Origin: Pseudomonas alcaligenes
GTDB taxonomy: Bacteria > Pseudomonadota > Gammaproteobacteria > Pseudomonadales > Pseudomonadaceae
NCBI RefSeq assembly: GCF_014490745.1
Contig: NZ_LZEU01000001.1
Coordinates: 1,887,501 to 1,951,500 of the forward strand
Direction: 5' to 3'
DNA: 64,000 bases
The notes beneath the pieces were generated by a model. That model was not told the DNA's origin. It did no database searches and was given only the letters and a program-made list of their open reading frames with translations. Below are positions 12,803-22,771 of the stretch, piece by piece. How positions within the stretch are numbered: position 1 is the stretch's first letter; every line of letters begins with the position of its first letter. A program made the position numbers and the translations under genes.

Positions 12803-14625
12803 CAGTTGGCTTCCTGCGGCGCGGCGGCGTCCTGGTGCAGGGCCCCGATCGGGCGCTCCTCCCACCAGGTCATCAGACCGTAGTCATACAGCGGGGTGAC
12901 TGCCGGACGGCCGAAGCGCTTCCAGTAGGCCACGCGCCAGGTGTCGACGTAGTAGTTGGGCACCACGTAATGGCCCCACAGCAAGGCGCGGTCGAGGGCG
13001 CGGGTATGACTGACCAGAGCCTGGCGCGAGTTGGCGTGGGGCAGGCCCTCCACCAGCTTGTCGATGGCAGGATCGCGCAGGCCCATCAGGTTGCGGCTGC
13101 CGGGGTTGTCGGCACTGCTGGAGTGCCAGTACTCGCGTTGCTCGTTGCCGGGCGAATTGGATTGCGGCCAGATCGCCGAGGTCATGTCGAAGTCGCGCGA
13201 GCGCAGGCGGTTGATGTATTGCGAGGCGTCGACCCGGCGGATCTGCATGTCGATGCCCAGCTCGGCGAGGTTGCGCTTGAACGGCAGCAGCACTCGCTCC
13301 AGGTTGGTCTGGAAGTTGAGGAACTCGAAGCTCAGCTGCTTGCCGCTGGCATCCACCATCTTGTCGTTCTCGATGCGGTAGCCGGCCTGGGTCAGCAGCT
13401 GATAGGCGCGCCGGCTCTGCTCGCGGATGATGCCGCTGCCGTCGCTGACGGGCGGATTGAACACTTCGCTGAACACCTGTGGCGGCAGCTGGGCGCGCAG
13501 CGGCTCGAGGATCTTCAGCTCGGCGGCATCCGGCAGCTCGCGGGCGGCCATCTCGGAGTTGGCGAAGTAACTGTTGGTGCGCTTGTAGGCGCCGTAGAAC
13601 AGCTGCTTGTTGGCCCACTCGAAGTCGAACAGCAGGGCGATGGCCTCGCGCACACGGATGTCCTGGAACATCGGCCGGCGCAGGTTGTACACATAGCCCT
13701 GCATGCCGGCCGGGTTGTGGTTGGCGATCGATTCCTGGACGAACTGGCCGGCGCGCAGGGCCGGGCAGTCGTAGCCGGTGTTCCAGTCCTTGGCCGAGTA
13801 CTCCAGGTTGACGTCGAAGCGCCCGGCCTTGAAGGCTTCCAGGGCGACCTGGGTATCGCGGTAGTACTCGGTGGTGATGGTGTCGAAGTTGTACAGGCCG
13901 CGGGCCACCGGCAGATCCTTGGCCCACCAGTCCTTGACCCGCTCCAGGCTGAGGGAGTTGCCGGCGTCGAACTTGCCGACCTTGTAGGGGCCACTGCCCA
14001 GTGGCGGCTCCAGGCTGTTCTTGCTGAAGTCGCGGCTGGCCCACCAGTGCTTCGGCAGGATCTGCAGATCGCCGAGAATCAGCGGCAGCTCGCGGTTTTC
14101 CTTGTGCTTGAAGTCGAAGCGCACGCGTAGCTTGTCCTCGACCACCACCTTGGCCACATCGGCGTAGTAGTGGCGGTACATCGGGTGGCCCTTCTCCATC
14201 AGCAGGTTGAAGGTGAAGGCAACGTCCTCGGCGGTCACCGGGGTGCCGTCATGGAAGCGTGCCTTGGGGTTGAGAATGAAGCGCACGTAGCTGTTGTCGG
14301 CGGCCTTGTCGATCTTCTCGGCCAGCAGGCCGTAGACGGTGAAGGGCTCGTCCGGCGAGTGGTAGGCCAGGCTGTCGTAGATCAGCCCGACATCGGCGGC
14401 GTTGCCCTTGGGTACGAAGATGTTGAAACCATCGAAGCCGCCGGTGCCGGGCTGGCGCAGGGTACCGCCCTTGGGCGCATCCGGATTGACGTAGGCGAAG
14501 TGCTGGAAGTTCGCCGGATATTTCGGCGCCTCGCCGTACAGCGTCAGGGCATGCTGCGGCGCCGCCATGGCGCCACTGGCCAGCAGCAGGAGGCCTGCGC
14601 CGAGGGCGCGCAGGGAATGGTTCAT
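12802..14625 (-). CDS. nppA2: Peptide-binding protein, second copy (NppA2/YejA-type)
   Basis: A 607-residue periplasmic substrate-binding protein of SBP family 5. Signal peptide is residues 1-21 (cleavage after AMA). The mature part begins with the YejA-like HALTLYGE / [13 protein letters not shown] segments and includes the [12 protein letters not shown] box typical of family 5. It is a paralogue of the gene upstream, sharing [17 protein letters not shown], and FDFEW blocks. ATG 14625 overlaps the nppA1 stop by 4 nt. Confidence 0.92.
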   Translation of the reverse strand: MNHSLRALGAGLLLLASGAMAAPQHALTLYGEAPKYPANFQHFAYVNPDAPKGGTLRQPGTGGFDGFNIFVPKGNAADVGLIYDSLAYHSPDEPFTVYGLLAEKIDKAADNSYVRFILNPKARFHDGTPVTAEDVAFTFNLLMEKGHPMYRHYYADVAKVVVEDKLRVRFDFKHKENRELPLILGDLQILPKHWWASRDFSKNSLEPPLGSGPYKVGKFDAGNSLSLERVKDWWAKDLPVARGLYNFDTITTEYYRDTQVALEAFKAGRFDVNLEYSAKDWNTGYDCPALRAGQFVQESIANHNPAGMQGYVYNLRRPMFQDIRVREAIALLFDFEWANKQLFYGAYKRTNSYFANSEMAARELPDAAELKILEPLRAQLPPQVFSEVFNPPVSDGSGIIREQSRRAYQLLTQAGYRIENDKMVDASGKQLSFEFLNFQTNLERVLLPFKRNLAELGIDMQIRRVDASQYINRLRSRDFDMTSAIWPQSNSPGNEQREYWHSSSADNPGSRNLMGLRDPAIDKLVEGLPHANSRQALVSHTRALDRALLWGHYVVPNYYVDTWRVAYWKRFGRPAVTPLYDYGLMTWWEERPIGALHQDAAAPQEAN

Positions 14626-16472
14626 GGTGCAGTCTCCGTGGGCTTCAGCCACCAGGCCCGCAGCCCCAGGGTGTAGGGCGGGGTGGTGACGAAGGCGAAC
14701 CGGTTGCGGTACGCCAGGCGGTGATTGTTGATGTACCAGTTGGGAATGCTGTAGTGCTGCCAAAGCAGGACGCGATCCAGGGCTTTGGCGGCGGCGACCT
14801 GTTCGTCGCGGGTCTGCGCGGCGAGAAGTTTTTCCAGCAGGCGGTCGACCACCGGGTGGGTGATGCCCGCGTAGTTCTTGCTGCCTTTGACTGCGGCCTG
14901 GCTGGAGTGGAAGTACTGCCATTGTTCCAGGCCGGGGCTGAGGCTCTGCGGCAGGGTCATCAGCACCATGTCGTAATCGAACTGGTCGAGGCGCTGCTTG
15001 TACTGGGCGCGGTCGACGGTGCGCAGGCTGGCGCGGATGCCGAGGCTGGCGAGGTTGGCCACGTAGGGCTGGAGGATGCGTTCCAGGTTGGGATTGACCA
15101 GCAGAATCTCGAAACGCAACGGCTCACCCTTGGCATTTTTCAGGCCCTGGCCGGAGGAGTGCCAGCCGGCTTCGGCCAATAGACCCAAAGCGCGGCGCAG
15201 GGTTTCCCGCGGGATGCCGCGGCCGTCGGTATGCGGCACGCTGAAGGGCTCACTGAACAGCTCGGCCGGCAGTTGTTTGCGGTACGGCGACAGTAGCAGC
15301 CATTCGCCGCCCTCGGGCTTGCCGGTGGCGCTGAACTCGCTGTTCGGGTAGTAGCTGCTGGCGCGCTGGTAGGCGCTGTTGAACAAGGCGCGGTTGGTCC
15401 ACTCGAAGTCGAACATCAGGCCCATGGCTTCGCGCACCTGGCGGTCGGCGAAGATGGCGCGGCGGCTGTTCATGAACAGTGCCTGGGTCTGGGTGGGGAT
15501 CTGGTGGGGGATCTCGGCGCGGATCACCTCGCCGCGGGCGATGGCCGGGAAGCGGTAGCCATTGGCCCAGTTCTTCGCCTGGTGCTCGATGTAGAAGTCG
15601 AATTCGCCGGCCTTGAAGGCCTCGAAGGCGACGTCGCTATCGCGATAGAACTCCACCTCGACCCGGTCGAAGTTGTACTTGCCGCGGTTGACCGGCAGTT
15701 GCTCGCCCCACCAGTCCTTGACCCGTTCGAACACCAGGCTGCGTCCCGGTACCACCTTGGTGATGCGGTAGGGGCCGCTGCCCAGCGGCGGTTCGAAGCT
15801 GGTGGCCTTGAAGTCGCGGTTCTTCCAGTAGTGCTGGGGCAGCACCGGCAGCTCGCCCAGGCGCAGGATCAGCAGCGGGTTGCCGGCGCGCTTGAGGACG
15901 AAGCGGATGCGGTGGCGGTCGAGGATGTCGACCCGCTGCACTTCCTGCAGGCTGGTGCGGTACTGCGGGTGGCCCTGCTTGACCAGCAGGCGGTAGGAGA
16001 ACGCCACGTCGTAGGCGGTGATCGGCTTGCCGTCGTGGAAACGGGCTTCCTCGCGCAGGTTGAACACCACCCAGCTGCGATCCTCGTTGAACTCCACCGA
16101 TTTGGCGATCAGGCCGTAGCTGGCGGCCGGCTCATCGCCGGATGGATCGTATTGGCCGGTGCCGGCCATCAGCGGCTCGTTCAGCTCACTGACCCCATAT
16201 TGCAGGAAGTTGGGCGCTGCCGACGGGCTGCTGCCCTTGAAACTGTAGGCGTTGAGGGTGTCAAAGGTGCCATAGGCCATGACCCGCAGGGTGCCGCCTT
16301 TGGGCGCATCCGGGTTGACCCAGTCGAAGTGGGTGAAGCTGGCGGGGTATTTGAGCGTGCCGAACTGGGCGTAGCCATGGCTTTCGCTGAGGGTCGCGAA
16401 GGCAGGAAAGCTCATGGCCAGGCCGAGTAACAGCGGGAGCAGGGTACGCATCAGGCGCAAGATCCGATCCAT
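14622..16472 (-). CDS. nppA1: Peptide-binding protein, first copy (NppA1/YejA-type)
   Basis: A 616-residue periplasmic binding protein of SBP family 5 and the first gene of the operon. The signal peptide ends near AFA (about residue 29). Conserved blocks are [21 protein letters not shown] and [10 protein letters not shown]. Having two binding proteins feed one permease is a known property of NppA1A2BCD, in which NppA1 and NppA2 may differ in peptide preference. ATG 16472 is chosen; ATG 16451 is an alternative, as neither has a strong ribosome site. The promoter must lie in 16473-16595, shared with the divergent HDOD gene. Confidence 0.9.
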   Translation of the reverse strand: MDRILRLMRTLLPLLLGLAMSFPAFATLSESHGYAQFGTLKYPASFTHFDWVNPDAPKGGTLRVMAYGTFDTLNAYSFKGSSPSAAPNFLQYGVSELNEPLMAGTGQYDPSGDEPAASYGLIAKSVEFNEDRSWVVFNLREEARFHDGKPITAYDVAFSYRLLVKQGHPQYRTSLQEVQRVDILDRHRIRFVLKRAGNPLLILRLGELPVLPQHYWKNRDFKATSFEPPLGSGPYRITKVVPGRSLVFERVKDWWGEQLPVNRGKYNFDRVEVEFYRDSDVAFEAFKAGEFDFYIEHQAKNWANGYRFPAIARGEVIRAEIPHQIPTQTQALFMNSRRAIFADRQVREAMGLMFDFEWTNRALFNSAYQRASSYYPNSEFSATGKPEGGEWLLLSPYRKQLPAELFSEPFSVPHTDGRGIPRETLRRALGLLAEAGWHSSGQGLKNAKGEPLRFEILLVNPNLERILQPYVANLASLGIRASLRTVDRAQYKQRLDQFDYDMVLMTLPQSLSPGLEQWQYFHSSQAAVKGSKNYAGITHPVVDRLLEKLLAAQTRDEQVAAAKALDRVLLWQHYSIPNWYINNHRLAYRNRFAFVTTPPYTLGLRAWWLKPTETAP

Positions 16473-16595
16473 GGCGGCTTTGGGCTTCTTGGCCGGTACA
16501 GTAACAGCTTGTATCGGCAGGAAAAAGAGTGCCTTTTCCGCAGCATGTGCCATCAATTTGATTACACTGAAACAAATTGCAAAGAGGTTGCCGTC

Positions 16596-18038
16596 TTGGT
16601 GGAACGCAGTGTCGGTTTGCAGGCATGGATAGATCGTCTTAATCAGGCCGAATTACCGGCGCTCGCAGCGGTGGTGCAGGATCTGCATCGCCTGTCCCAG
16701 GCCGACAGTTCCTCGGTGCAGCAGCTGGCTGACGTGCTGCTGCGTGACGCCTCGCTGACTTCCAAGGTGCTGCGCATCGGCAACAGCGTCTACTACAACC
16801 CCTCGCAGGAAAGCATCCGCACCATTTCCCGGGCCATCGTGCTGATCGGCTTCGACAACGTGCGCCTGATCGGTATGTCGGTCAGCCTGATCGACAGCCT
16901 GCTCATCCGCGCGCCGCGCGAGCAGCTGCAGATGCTCCTGGCGCGCTCGTTCCATGCCGCGGTGCAGGCGCGCAACATCGCCGGCTATGTGCTGGCCAAG
17001 AACCAGGAAGAGGTGTTCATCGCCGCGCTGCTGCACACGGTGGGTGAGCTGGCCTTCTGGAGCTGCGGCGGCGATCAGGCCGACGAGCTGGCGGCGCTGC
17101 TGGATCGCCCCGGCATGAACGAGGACGAGGCGGTGCGCCAGGTGCTCGGTACCAGTTTCCGCCAGCTGACCCAGGGCCTGGTGAAGAGCTGGAACCTCGG
17201 CGAGCTGGCCAGCTTCGCCCATGGCAGCGGCAATCAGCACGACCCGGCGGTGCGCGCGATCAACCTCGGGGTGAAGATCAGCGAGGCCGCGCTGGAAGGC
17301 TGGGACTCGCCGGGCATGGAAGTGCTGGTGCAGCAACTGGCCGACTTCACCGACATCAGCCCGGAAGATGCCCTCAAGCAGGTGCTGGAAAGCGCCGACG
17401 AGGCGGTCGAAGTGGCGGCTACCTTCGGCGCCAGCCAGCTGTGCCGGCTGATTCCCAATACCAACCCGGAACAGATCAAGCTGCAGCAGCAGGAGCGCAA
17501 GGCGCGCCTGTTGCAGCCGGATCTGCTGGTGCTGCAGCAGGCGCTGCAGGATCTGGGCATGATGGTCAATCAGAAGGGCGATGTCGGGCTGATCCTCGAC
17601 ACCCTGCTCAAGGGCCTGCACCAGGGCGCCGGGCTGGAGCGGGTGATGCTGGCGGTACTGGCCGACGGGCAGAGCCGCTTCCGTGCCAAGCGGGTGATCG
17701 GCGAGGGTACGGAGAACTGGCTGAGTGACTTCCAGCTGCCGGCCAACCAGCGCGAACAGCCGCATATCTTCAGCTATGTGCTGCGCAACCGCGAAGCGAT
17801 CTGGATGGGCGTGCCGGCCAGCTACAACCTCAACGAACTGGTGACCCTGCCGATGCGCCAGCACCTGGGGCAGGGCATGTTCCTGATTGCTCCGCTGCTG
17901 GCCGGAACTCGCGAGATCGGCGTGCTGTATGCCGATTGCCGGGCTTCCGGGCGGGCGCTCAAACATGAGCAGTTCGTTGCCTTTCAGCGCTTCACCCAGC
18001 TGACCGGGCGCTGCCTGGAGGCGTTGAGCAAGCGCTGA
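16596..18038 (+). CDS. HDOD-GAF domain signalling protein
   Basis: About 480 residues. The N-terminal half (about 15-215) is an HDOD domain: LPALAAVVQDL, the LLRDASLTSKVLRIGNS core, a ALLHTVGELAF helix, and no complete HD catalytic pair as usual for HDOD. The C-terminal half (about 310-475) looks like a GAF sensor domain. HDOD proteins are regulators of chemotaxis, c-di-GMP or stress responses; the target here is unknown. The start is uncertain: AAAGAGG is 5-9 nt before a TTG at 16596 and a GTG at 16599, both better placed than the upstream ATGs. The protein is likely cytoplasmic. Confidence 0.85.
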   Translation: MVERSVGLQAWIDRLNQAELPALAAVVQDLHRLSQADSSSVQQLADVLLRDASLTSKVLRIGNSVYYNPSQESIRTISRAIVLIGFDNVRLIGMSVSLIDSLLIRAPREQLQMLLARSFHAAVQARNIAGYVLAKNQEEVFIAALLHTVGELAFWSCGGDQADELAALLDRPGMNEDEAVRQVLGTSFRQLTQGLVKSWNLGELASFAHGSGNQHDPAVRAINLGVKISEAALEGWDSPGMEVLVQQLADFTDISPEDALKQVLESADEAVEVAATFGASQLCRLIPNTNPEQIKLQQQERKARLLQPDLLVLQQALQDLGMMVNQKGDVGLILDTLLKGLHQGAGLERVMLAVLADGQSRFRAKRVIGEGTENWLSDFQLPANQREQPHIFSYVLRNREAIWMGVPASYNLNELVTLPMRQHLGQGMFLIAPLLAGTREIGVLYADCRASGRALKHEQFVAFQRFTQLTGRCLEALSKR

Positions 18039-18061
18039 CAGTCTTTGCGCAGACACCCATG

Positions 18062-18088
18062 AAAAGGCCGCCCGGAGGCGGCCTTTTC
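18062..18088. terminator. Bidirectional terminator between HDOD gene and mltD
   Basis: AAAAGGCCGCC and GGCGGCCTTTT form an 11-bp stem with a CGGA loop, lying between the converging ends of the HDOD gene and mltD. It is nearly the same sequence as the stem at 8221-8248. Confidence 0.92.
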
Positions 18089-18096
18089 ATTTCCTG

Positions 18097-19662
18097 TCAG
18101 TCGAGGTACAGGGTCAGGGTCTGCCCGGGCTTGAGGGCGCTGCTGTCGCTGCGCGGGTTCCAGCGCTGCAGGTTGTCCATGTCGACATTGAAGCGGCGGG
18201 CGATCAGGTACATCGAATCGCCCTGCTTGACCCGGTAGTAGGTCACCGCCTGACGCTTGCTGGCGCTCTTGCCCGGTTTGCTGGCCGCCAGCGAGTTGCC
18301 GGTGCCGCCCGAGCCGCCGCGGATTTCCAGCACCTGGCCGAGGCTCAGCCGGCTCTTGGCGTTGAGGCGGTTCCAGCGCTGCAGATCCTTGAGCGAAACG
18401 TCGTTGGCATTGGCGATCTGCCACAGGGTGTCGCCGCTTTTCACCGTATAGCGGCGCGGGCTCACGGTCGGCGCGGCCTTGGCCACCTGCTGATGGATCG
18501 GCTGTTGCGGTTCGCTACCGGCGGCCGGGATGCTCAGCAACTGGCCGACCCGCAGGTGGTTGCTGCCGAGCTTGTTGACGTCCTTCAGGGTGCCTACCGT
18601 CAGGCCGTAGCGGTTGGCGATGCTGTGCAGGTTGTCGCCGGAGCGTACGCGGTATTCCTGCCAGCTCACCTGGGCCTGGGGCTTCATCAGAGCCAGGTTG
18701 GCGGAGAGCATTTCGGCCTTGTCGGTGGGCACCAGCAGGTGGCGCGGGCCGTCCATGGTGATGCGTTTCTTGAAGGCCGGGTTGAGGTTGTACAGCTCGT
18801 CGGCATCCATGTCGGCCATGGCCGCGACCCGGGTCAGGTCGAGGTTCTGCTTGATCGCGATCTCTTCGAAATACGGCTCGTTGGCGATCGGGCTGAGCGC
18901 CACGCCGTAGGCATCCGGCGACATGACGATCTGCGACAGGGCCAGCAGCTTGGGCACGTAGTCCTGGGTTTCCTTGGGCAGCGGCAGGTTCCAGTAGTCA
19001 GTCGGCAGGCCGAGCTTCTGGTTGCGCTCGATGGCCCGGCTCACCGTGCCTTCGCCGGCGTTATAGGCGGCCAGGGCCAGCAGCCAGTCGCCGTTGAACA
19101 TGTCGTGCAGGCGGCTCAGGTAGTTGAGCGCGGCATTGGTCGAGGCGGTGATGTCGCGGCGGCCGTCGTACCAGCTGGTCTGGCGCAGGTTGAAGTGGCG
19201 GCCGGTGGCGGGGATGAACTGCCACAGACCGACTGCGTCGCTACGCGAGTAGGCAAAGGGGTTGTAGGCGCTTTCGATGACCGGCAGCAGGGCCAGTTCC
19301 ATCGGCATGTCGCGCTCTTCCAGGCGCTCGACCACGTAATGGATGTACAGGCTGCCGCGGTCGCTGGCGTTTTCCAGGAAGGACGGGTTGCTGACGAACC
19401 ACAGGCGCTGGTTCTCGATGCGCGGGTTGATGCCGATTTCGTCCTGCAGCTTGAAACCACCACGCATGCGATCCCAGATGTCCTGGGGTTTGTCTGCCGT
19501 GGGGGTGTCGCTGAGCCACTCGGGCTCCTGTTGCAGGCTGACGGCGCGATCGGTGTCGCGGCCGTTGTCATCGGCGTTGTGCATGCTCTGGCAGCCGGCC
19601 AGGCCGATGCACAGCAGCACTGCCAGAGCCTTCGCTCGCCGTGCCAATGCCGATGGATTCAT
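18097..19662 (-). CDS. mltD: Membrane-bound lytic murein transglycosylase D (MltD)
   Basis: A 521-residue lipoprotein that cleaves peptidoglycan between MurNAc and GlcNAc with 1,6-anhydro formation. The lipobox is LAGC (Cys24). The SLT domain has the catalytic Glu in PVIESAYNP and the GLWQF and AYNAGEG motifs. Three LysM repeats follow at the C-terminus (starting YRVRSGDN, YTVKSGDT, YRVKQGDS), which bind glycan. ATG 19662 gives the signal sequence with the lipobox in the right place. The 19663-19777 spacer contains an 8-bp GGGGTGGT/ACCACCCC hairpin (19741-19765) that could end gloB transcription, though it lacks a T run. Confidence 0.95.
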   Translation of the reverse strand: MNPSALARRAKALAVLLCIGLAGCQSMHNADDNGRDTDRAVSLQQEPEWLSDTPTADKPQDIWDRMRGGFKLQDEIGINPRIENQRLWFVSNPSFLENASDRGSLYIHYVVERLEERDMPMELALLPVIESAYNPFAYSRSDAVGLWQFIPATGRHFNLRQTSWYDGRRDITASTNAALNYLSRLHDMFNGDWLLALAAYNAGEGTVSRAIERNQKLGLPTDYWNLPLPKETQDYVPKLLALSQIVMSPDAYGVALSPIANEPYFEEIAIKQNLDLTRVAAMADMDADELYNLNPAFKKRITMDGPRHLLVPTDKAEMLSANLALMKPQAQVSWQEYRVRSGDNLHSIANRYGLTVGTLKDVNKLGSNHLRVGQLLSIPAAGSEPQQPIHQQVAKAAPTVSPRRYTVKSGDTLWQIANANDVSLKDLQRWNRLNAKSRLSLGQVLEIRGGSGGTGNSLAASKPGKSASKRQAVTYYRVKQGDSMYLIARRFNVDMDNLQRWNPRSDSSALKPGQTLTLYLD

Positions 19663-19777
19663 TGTTCTTGAAAGTAATAAAAGCATTGGTCGGTAGTAGC
19701 TGCCGGCGCAAAAAGTTCGGGGATTCTAGGAACGGCCCCAGGGGTGGTCAAGTTTTCACCACCCCGCTGGTCAGTTA

Positions 19778-20560
19778 TTAACCAGTCTTGAACACGTCCT
19801 TCCAGGCGCGCAGGCTGGCGAACACCTCGTCTGCCGAGCGTTGCCGGGAACCGTCCCGCTCGTCGACTTTTTCCTTTACCGCGTTTTGCGTGCAGCGCAG
19901 AAACGGGTTACTGGCTTTCTCCAGGGCAATAGTCGACGGCAGGCTGATCTTGCCGGCGGCGCGCAGCGCGCTGACCTCGGCGAAGCGTTCGGCGATAATT
20001 GTGTTGGCCGGTTCCACGGCGCGGGCGAAGTGCAGGTTGCTCAGCGTGTATTCGTGGGTGCAGAACACCAGGGTGGCATCGGGCAGGGCCGCCAGGCGCT
20101 GCAGCGAGTTGTGCATCTGCGCCGGCGTGCCTTCGAACAGGCGGCCGCAGCCGGCGGCGAACAGGGTGTCGCCGCAGAACAACCAGCCGGCCTCGGCCTG
20201 GTGGTAGGCGATATGGCCGAGGGTATGCCCGGGCACTGCATAAATAAGGAAGTCGCGGCCGAGCACCTGGATGCGCGCACCTTCGTCGAGAGCGATGTCG
20301 CGCGCCGGGATGTTTTCCCGGGCTGGGCCGTAGACGGTGGCGCCGCTGGCGGCCTTGAGCTGGGCCACGCCGCCGATGTGATCGGGGTGATGGTGGGTGA
20401 TCAGGATGTCGCTCAGCTGCCAGCCCGGATGGGCGTCCAGCCAGGCCAGCACTGGTGCGGCGTCACCGGGGTCGACCACCGCGCAGCGCTGCTGTGCGTG
20501 ATCCTGGAGCAGCCACAGGTAGTTGTCGCTGAAGGCGGGAAGGGCGTCGATCTGAAACAT
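19778..20560 (-). CDS. gloB: Hydroxyacylglutathione hydrolase (glyoxalase II)
   Basis: A 260-residue metallo-beta-lactamase-fold enzyme that hydrolyses S-lactoylglutathione, completing methylglyoxal detoxification. The metal motif [10 protein letters not shown], the GHTLGH histidine, the FCGDTLF aspartate and the CTHEYT histidine are all visible. The C-terminal alpha domain (ASNPFLRC) that binds glutathione is present. The ATG at 20560 gives the standard [11 protein letters not shown]-terminus. It is divergent from the methyltransferase gene at 20637. Confidence 0.95.
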   Translation of the reverse strand: MFQIDALPAFSDNYLWLLQDHAQQRCAVVDPGDAAPVLAWLDAHPGWQLSDILITHHHPDHIGGVAQLKAASGATVYGPARENIPARDIALDEGARIQVLGRDFLIYAVPGHTLGHIAYHQAEAGWLFCGDTLFAAGCGRLFEGTPAQMHNSLQRLAALPDATLVFCTHEYTLSNLHFARAVEPANTIIAERFAEVSALRAAGKISLPSTIALEKASNPFLRCTQNAVKEKVDERDGSRQRSADEVFASLRAWKDVFKTG

Positions 20561-20636
20561 TTTGCGGGTCGCCAATAGAAGAGCAATGGCGCATCTTAGG
20601 CACTGATCGCCATGCTTGGCCATGCAGGAGTGTGTG

Positions 20637-21395
20637 ATGAGCGAGCAGCCCTTTGCCCTGGCCGACTGTGACTGGCTGGAACTGACCCAGGCCGCGCGCC
20701 AGTGGCTGGCCTCGCCGCTGGGCGAGCTGCTGCTGGCCGAGGAGCGCCTGGCGCTGGAAGCCGAACTGGCGCGCTACTTCGGCGGCTACCTGGTGCATTA
20801 CGGCCCGGGGCAGGCCGAACCGCCGCGGGCGCCGCAGATCCGCTGCAACGTGCGCCTGGGAGCGCCGCTGGCGGGAGTCGACATCGCCTGCGAGGAGCAG
20901 GCCTGGCCGCTGGGCGAGCATGCCGCCGATGTGGTGGTGCTGCAGCATGGCCTGGATTTCTGCCTGTCGCCCCACGGTCTGTTGCGCGAGGCGGCCCACA
21001 GCGTGCGCCCCGGCGGCTATCTGCTGATCGTCGGGGTCAACCCCTGGAGCACCTGGGGCCTGCGTCATTACTTCGCACGCGATGGTTTTCGCCGGGCGCG
21101 CTGCATCGCTCCGGCCCGTTTGACGGACTGGCTCAACCTGCTGGGCTTCGCGCTGGAGAAACGCCGCTTCGGGTGCTATCGTCCGCCGCTCGCTTCGGCA
21201 GCCTGGCAGTCACGCCTGGCTCGTCTGGAGACCTGGGGCAGTGCCTGGCAAGCGCCGGGCGCCGGCTTCTATCTGCTGGTGGCGCGCAAGCTGGTGGTCG
21301 GCCTGCGCCCACTGCGACCGGTGCAACGGGCCACGATGGGCAAGTTGCTGCCAATGCCGGTGGCCAAAGTCAGCCGCCGCGATTCCGAGCAATAG
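20637..21395 (+). CDS. Class I SAM-dependent methyltransferase-like protein
   Basis: A 252-residue protein that looks like a degraded or unusual class I methyltransferase. The motif III-IV region ([14 protein letters not shown]) and the [15 protein letters not shown] post-motif strand are clear, but the glycine-rich SAM motif I (E/DxGxGxG) is not visible; the corresponding segment reads [14 protein letters not shown]. It may therefore bind SAM weakly or have another role. ATG 20637 is chosen for AGGAG 6 nt upstream. It lies 11 nt before rnhA and is conserved in this spot in P. aeruginosa as I recall it. Confidence 0.8.
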   Translation: MSEQPFALADCDWLELTQAARQWLASPLGELLLAEERLALEAELARYFGGYLVHYGPGQAEPPRAPQIRCNVRLGAPLAGVDIACEEQAWPLGEHAADVVVLQHGLDFCLSPHGLLREAAHSVRPGGYLLIVGVNPWSTWGLRHYFARDGFRRARCIAPARLTDWLNLLGFALEKRRFGCYRPPLASAAWQSRLARLETWGSAWQAPGAGFYLLVARKLVVGLRPLRPVQRATMGKLLPMPVAKVSRRDSEQ

Positions 21396-21406
21396 ATAAA
21401 TAAGCA

Positions 21407-21862
21407 ATGAGCGAAGACATAGTCGAGATCTACACCGATGGCGCCTGCAAGGGCAATCCCGGCCCGGGCGGCTGGGGCGCGCTGTTGATCTTCAAGGGTG
21501 CGGAAAAAGAACTCTGGGGCGGTGAGCCCAATACCACCAACAACCGCATGGAGCTGATGGCGGCGATCTGCGCGCTGATCGCGCTGACCCGTCCCTGTTC
21601 GGTGCGTCTGGTGACCGACTCGCAGTACGTGATGAAGGGCATCCAGGAGTGGATGCCGAACTGGAAGAAGCGCGGCTGGAAGACCGCCGCCAAGGAGCCG
21701 GTGAAGAACGCCGACCTGTGGCAGGCGCTGGACGAGCAGGTCAACCGCCACAATGTGACCTGGCAATGGGTGCGCGGGCATACCGGCCACCCGGGCAACG
21801 AGAAGGCCGATCAGCTGGCCAACCGCGGCGTCGATGAAGTAAGAGGTATGAAGCATGCGTAG
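21407..21862 (+). CDS. rnhA: Ribonuclease HI
   Basis: A 151-residue RNase HI, which degrades the RNA strand of RNA-DNA hybrids. The catalytic acidic residues are seen in order: Asp11 of [11 protein letters not shown], Glu of NNRMELMA, Asp of VTDSQYV, and Asp of NEKADQLA; the active-site His is in VRGHTGH. It overlaps dnaQ by 8 nt, an arrangement widespread in proteobacteria that couples RNase HI with the proofreading subunit. Confidence 0.97.
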   Translation: MSEDIVEIYTDGACKGNPGPGGWGALLIFKGAEKELWGGEPNTTNNRMELMAAICALIALTRPCSVRLVTDSQYVMKGIQEWMPNWKKRGWKTAAKEPVKNADLWQALDEQVNRHNVTWQWVRGHTGHPGNEKADQLANRGVDEVRGMKHA

Positions 21863-22589
21863 TGTGGTCCTGGATACCGAAACCACCGGTATGCCGGTCG
21901 GCGATGGTCACCGCATCATCGAGATCGGCTGCGTCGAGCTGGAAGGCCGCCGTCTGACCGGGCGGCATTTCCATGTCTACCTCAACCCGGATCGCGAGAT
22001 CGACGAGGGCGCCATCGCCGTCCACGGCATCACCAACGAGTTCGTTGCCGACAAGCCGCGCTTCAAGGACGTGGCCGACGAGTTCTTCGCCTTTATCGAA
22101 GGCGCCCAGCTGATCATCCACAATGCGGCGTTCGACGTCGGCTTCATCAACAACGAGTTCGCCCTGCTCGGGCAGAGCGAGCGCAGCGACGTCAGCGACT
22201 ACTGCTCGATCCTCGACACCCTGCTGATGGCCCGCGAGCGCCACCCGGGCCAGCGCAACAACCTCGATGCCCTGTGCAAACGCTATGGCGTCGACAACTC
22301 CGGTCGCGACCTGCACGGCGCATTGCTCGACGCCGAGATTCTCGCCGACGTCTACCTGACCATGACCGGTGGCCAGACCCACCTGTCGCTGGCCGGCGAG
22401 GGTGGCGATGGCTCCGGGCGCGTGCTGCCCAGCCCGATCCGCCGTCTGGATGCCGCACGCAACCTGACCCGCGTGCTGCGGGCCAGCGACGAGGAACTGG
22501 CGGCCCATGCCGCGCGCCTGGCCGCCATCGAGAAGTCGGCTGGCGGCCCCTCGCTGTGGGCCAAGCTGGACGCGCCCAGCGAGTCTTGA
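21855..22589 (+). CDS. dnaQ: DNA polymerase III epsilon subunit (3'-5' exonuclease)
   Basis: A 244-residue proofreading exonuclease of the replicative polymerase. ExoI reads VLDTETTGM (Asp7, Glu9), ExoII contains the Asp of [10 protein letters not shown], and ExoIII has the His/Asp of [10 protein letters not shown], a DnaQ-H type. The C-terminal third is the flexible polymerase-binding tail. The start overlaps the rnhA stop region by 8 nt. Confidence 0.96.
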   Translation: MRSVVLDTETTGMPVGDGHRIIEIGCVELEGRRLTGRHFHVYLNPDREIDEGAIAVHGITNEFVADKPRFKDVADEFFAFIEGAQLIIHNAAFDVGFINNEFALLGQSERSDVSDYCSILDTLLMARERHPGQRNNLDALCKRYGVDNSGRDLHGALLDAEILADVYLTMTGGQTHLSLAGEGGDGSGRVLPSPIRRLDAARNLTRVLRASDEELAAHAARLAAIEKSAGGPSLWAKLDAPSES

Positions 22590-22603
22590 GCTGGAGGCGT
22601 GAT

Positions 22604-22660
22604 CTCTGCTCGCGAAGCTTTCGGGGTGTGACGGTTCGCGAGCAGAGCTCGCTCCTACGG
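22604..22660. repeat. REP-like inverted repeat (BIME) downstream of dnaQ
   Basis: CTCTGCTCGCGAA at 22604-22616 is the exact inverse of 22635-22647, and the right arm extends to 22660 as CTCGCTCCTACGG. The right arm's 21 nt (22635-22655) recur in the opposite orientation at 38228-38248. The pattern and its place after a gene end fit a Pseudomonas REP doublet. Confidence 0.8.
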
Positions 22661-22697
22661 CTAATGCGACCTTTTCGTACAGCTTGCCGCACTGGGG

Positions 22698-22752
22698 GTT
22701 CCGCCCGTTCGGGCGAACTTCTAACCTGAGTGGATAGGTGCCCAAGAGCACC
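22698..22752 (+). promoter_or_regulatory. Leader region of ldcA with two small hairpins
   Basis: CGCCC-GTTC-GGGCG (22702-22715, flanked by GTT/AAC) forms a stable tetraloop stem, and GGTGC/GCACC (22737-22752) forms a second stem 20 nt before the start codon. The first may end dnaQ transcription or act in the leader; no T run follows. In P. aeruginosa ldcA is under ArgR; I could not pick out an ArgR site by eye. Confidence 0.4.
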
Positions 22753-22771
22753 ACTCCCTCAGGAAGGCACA

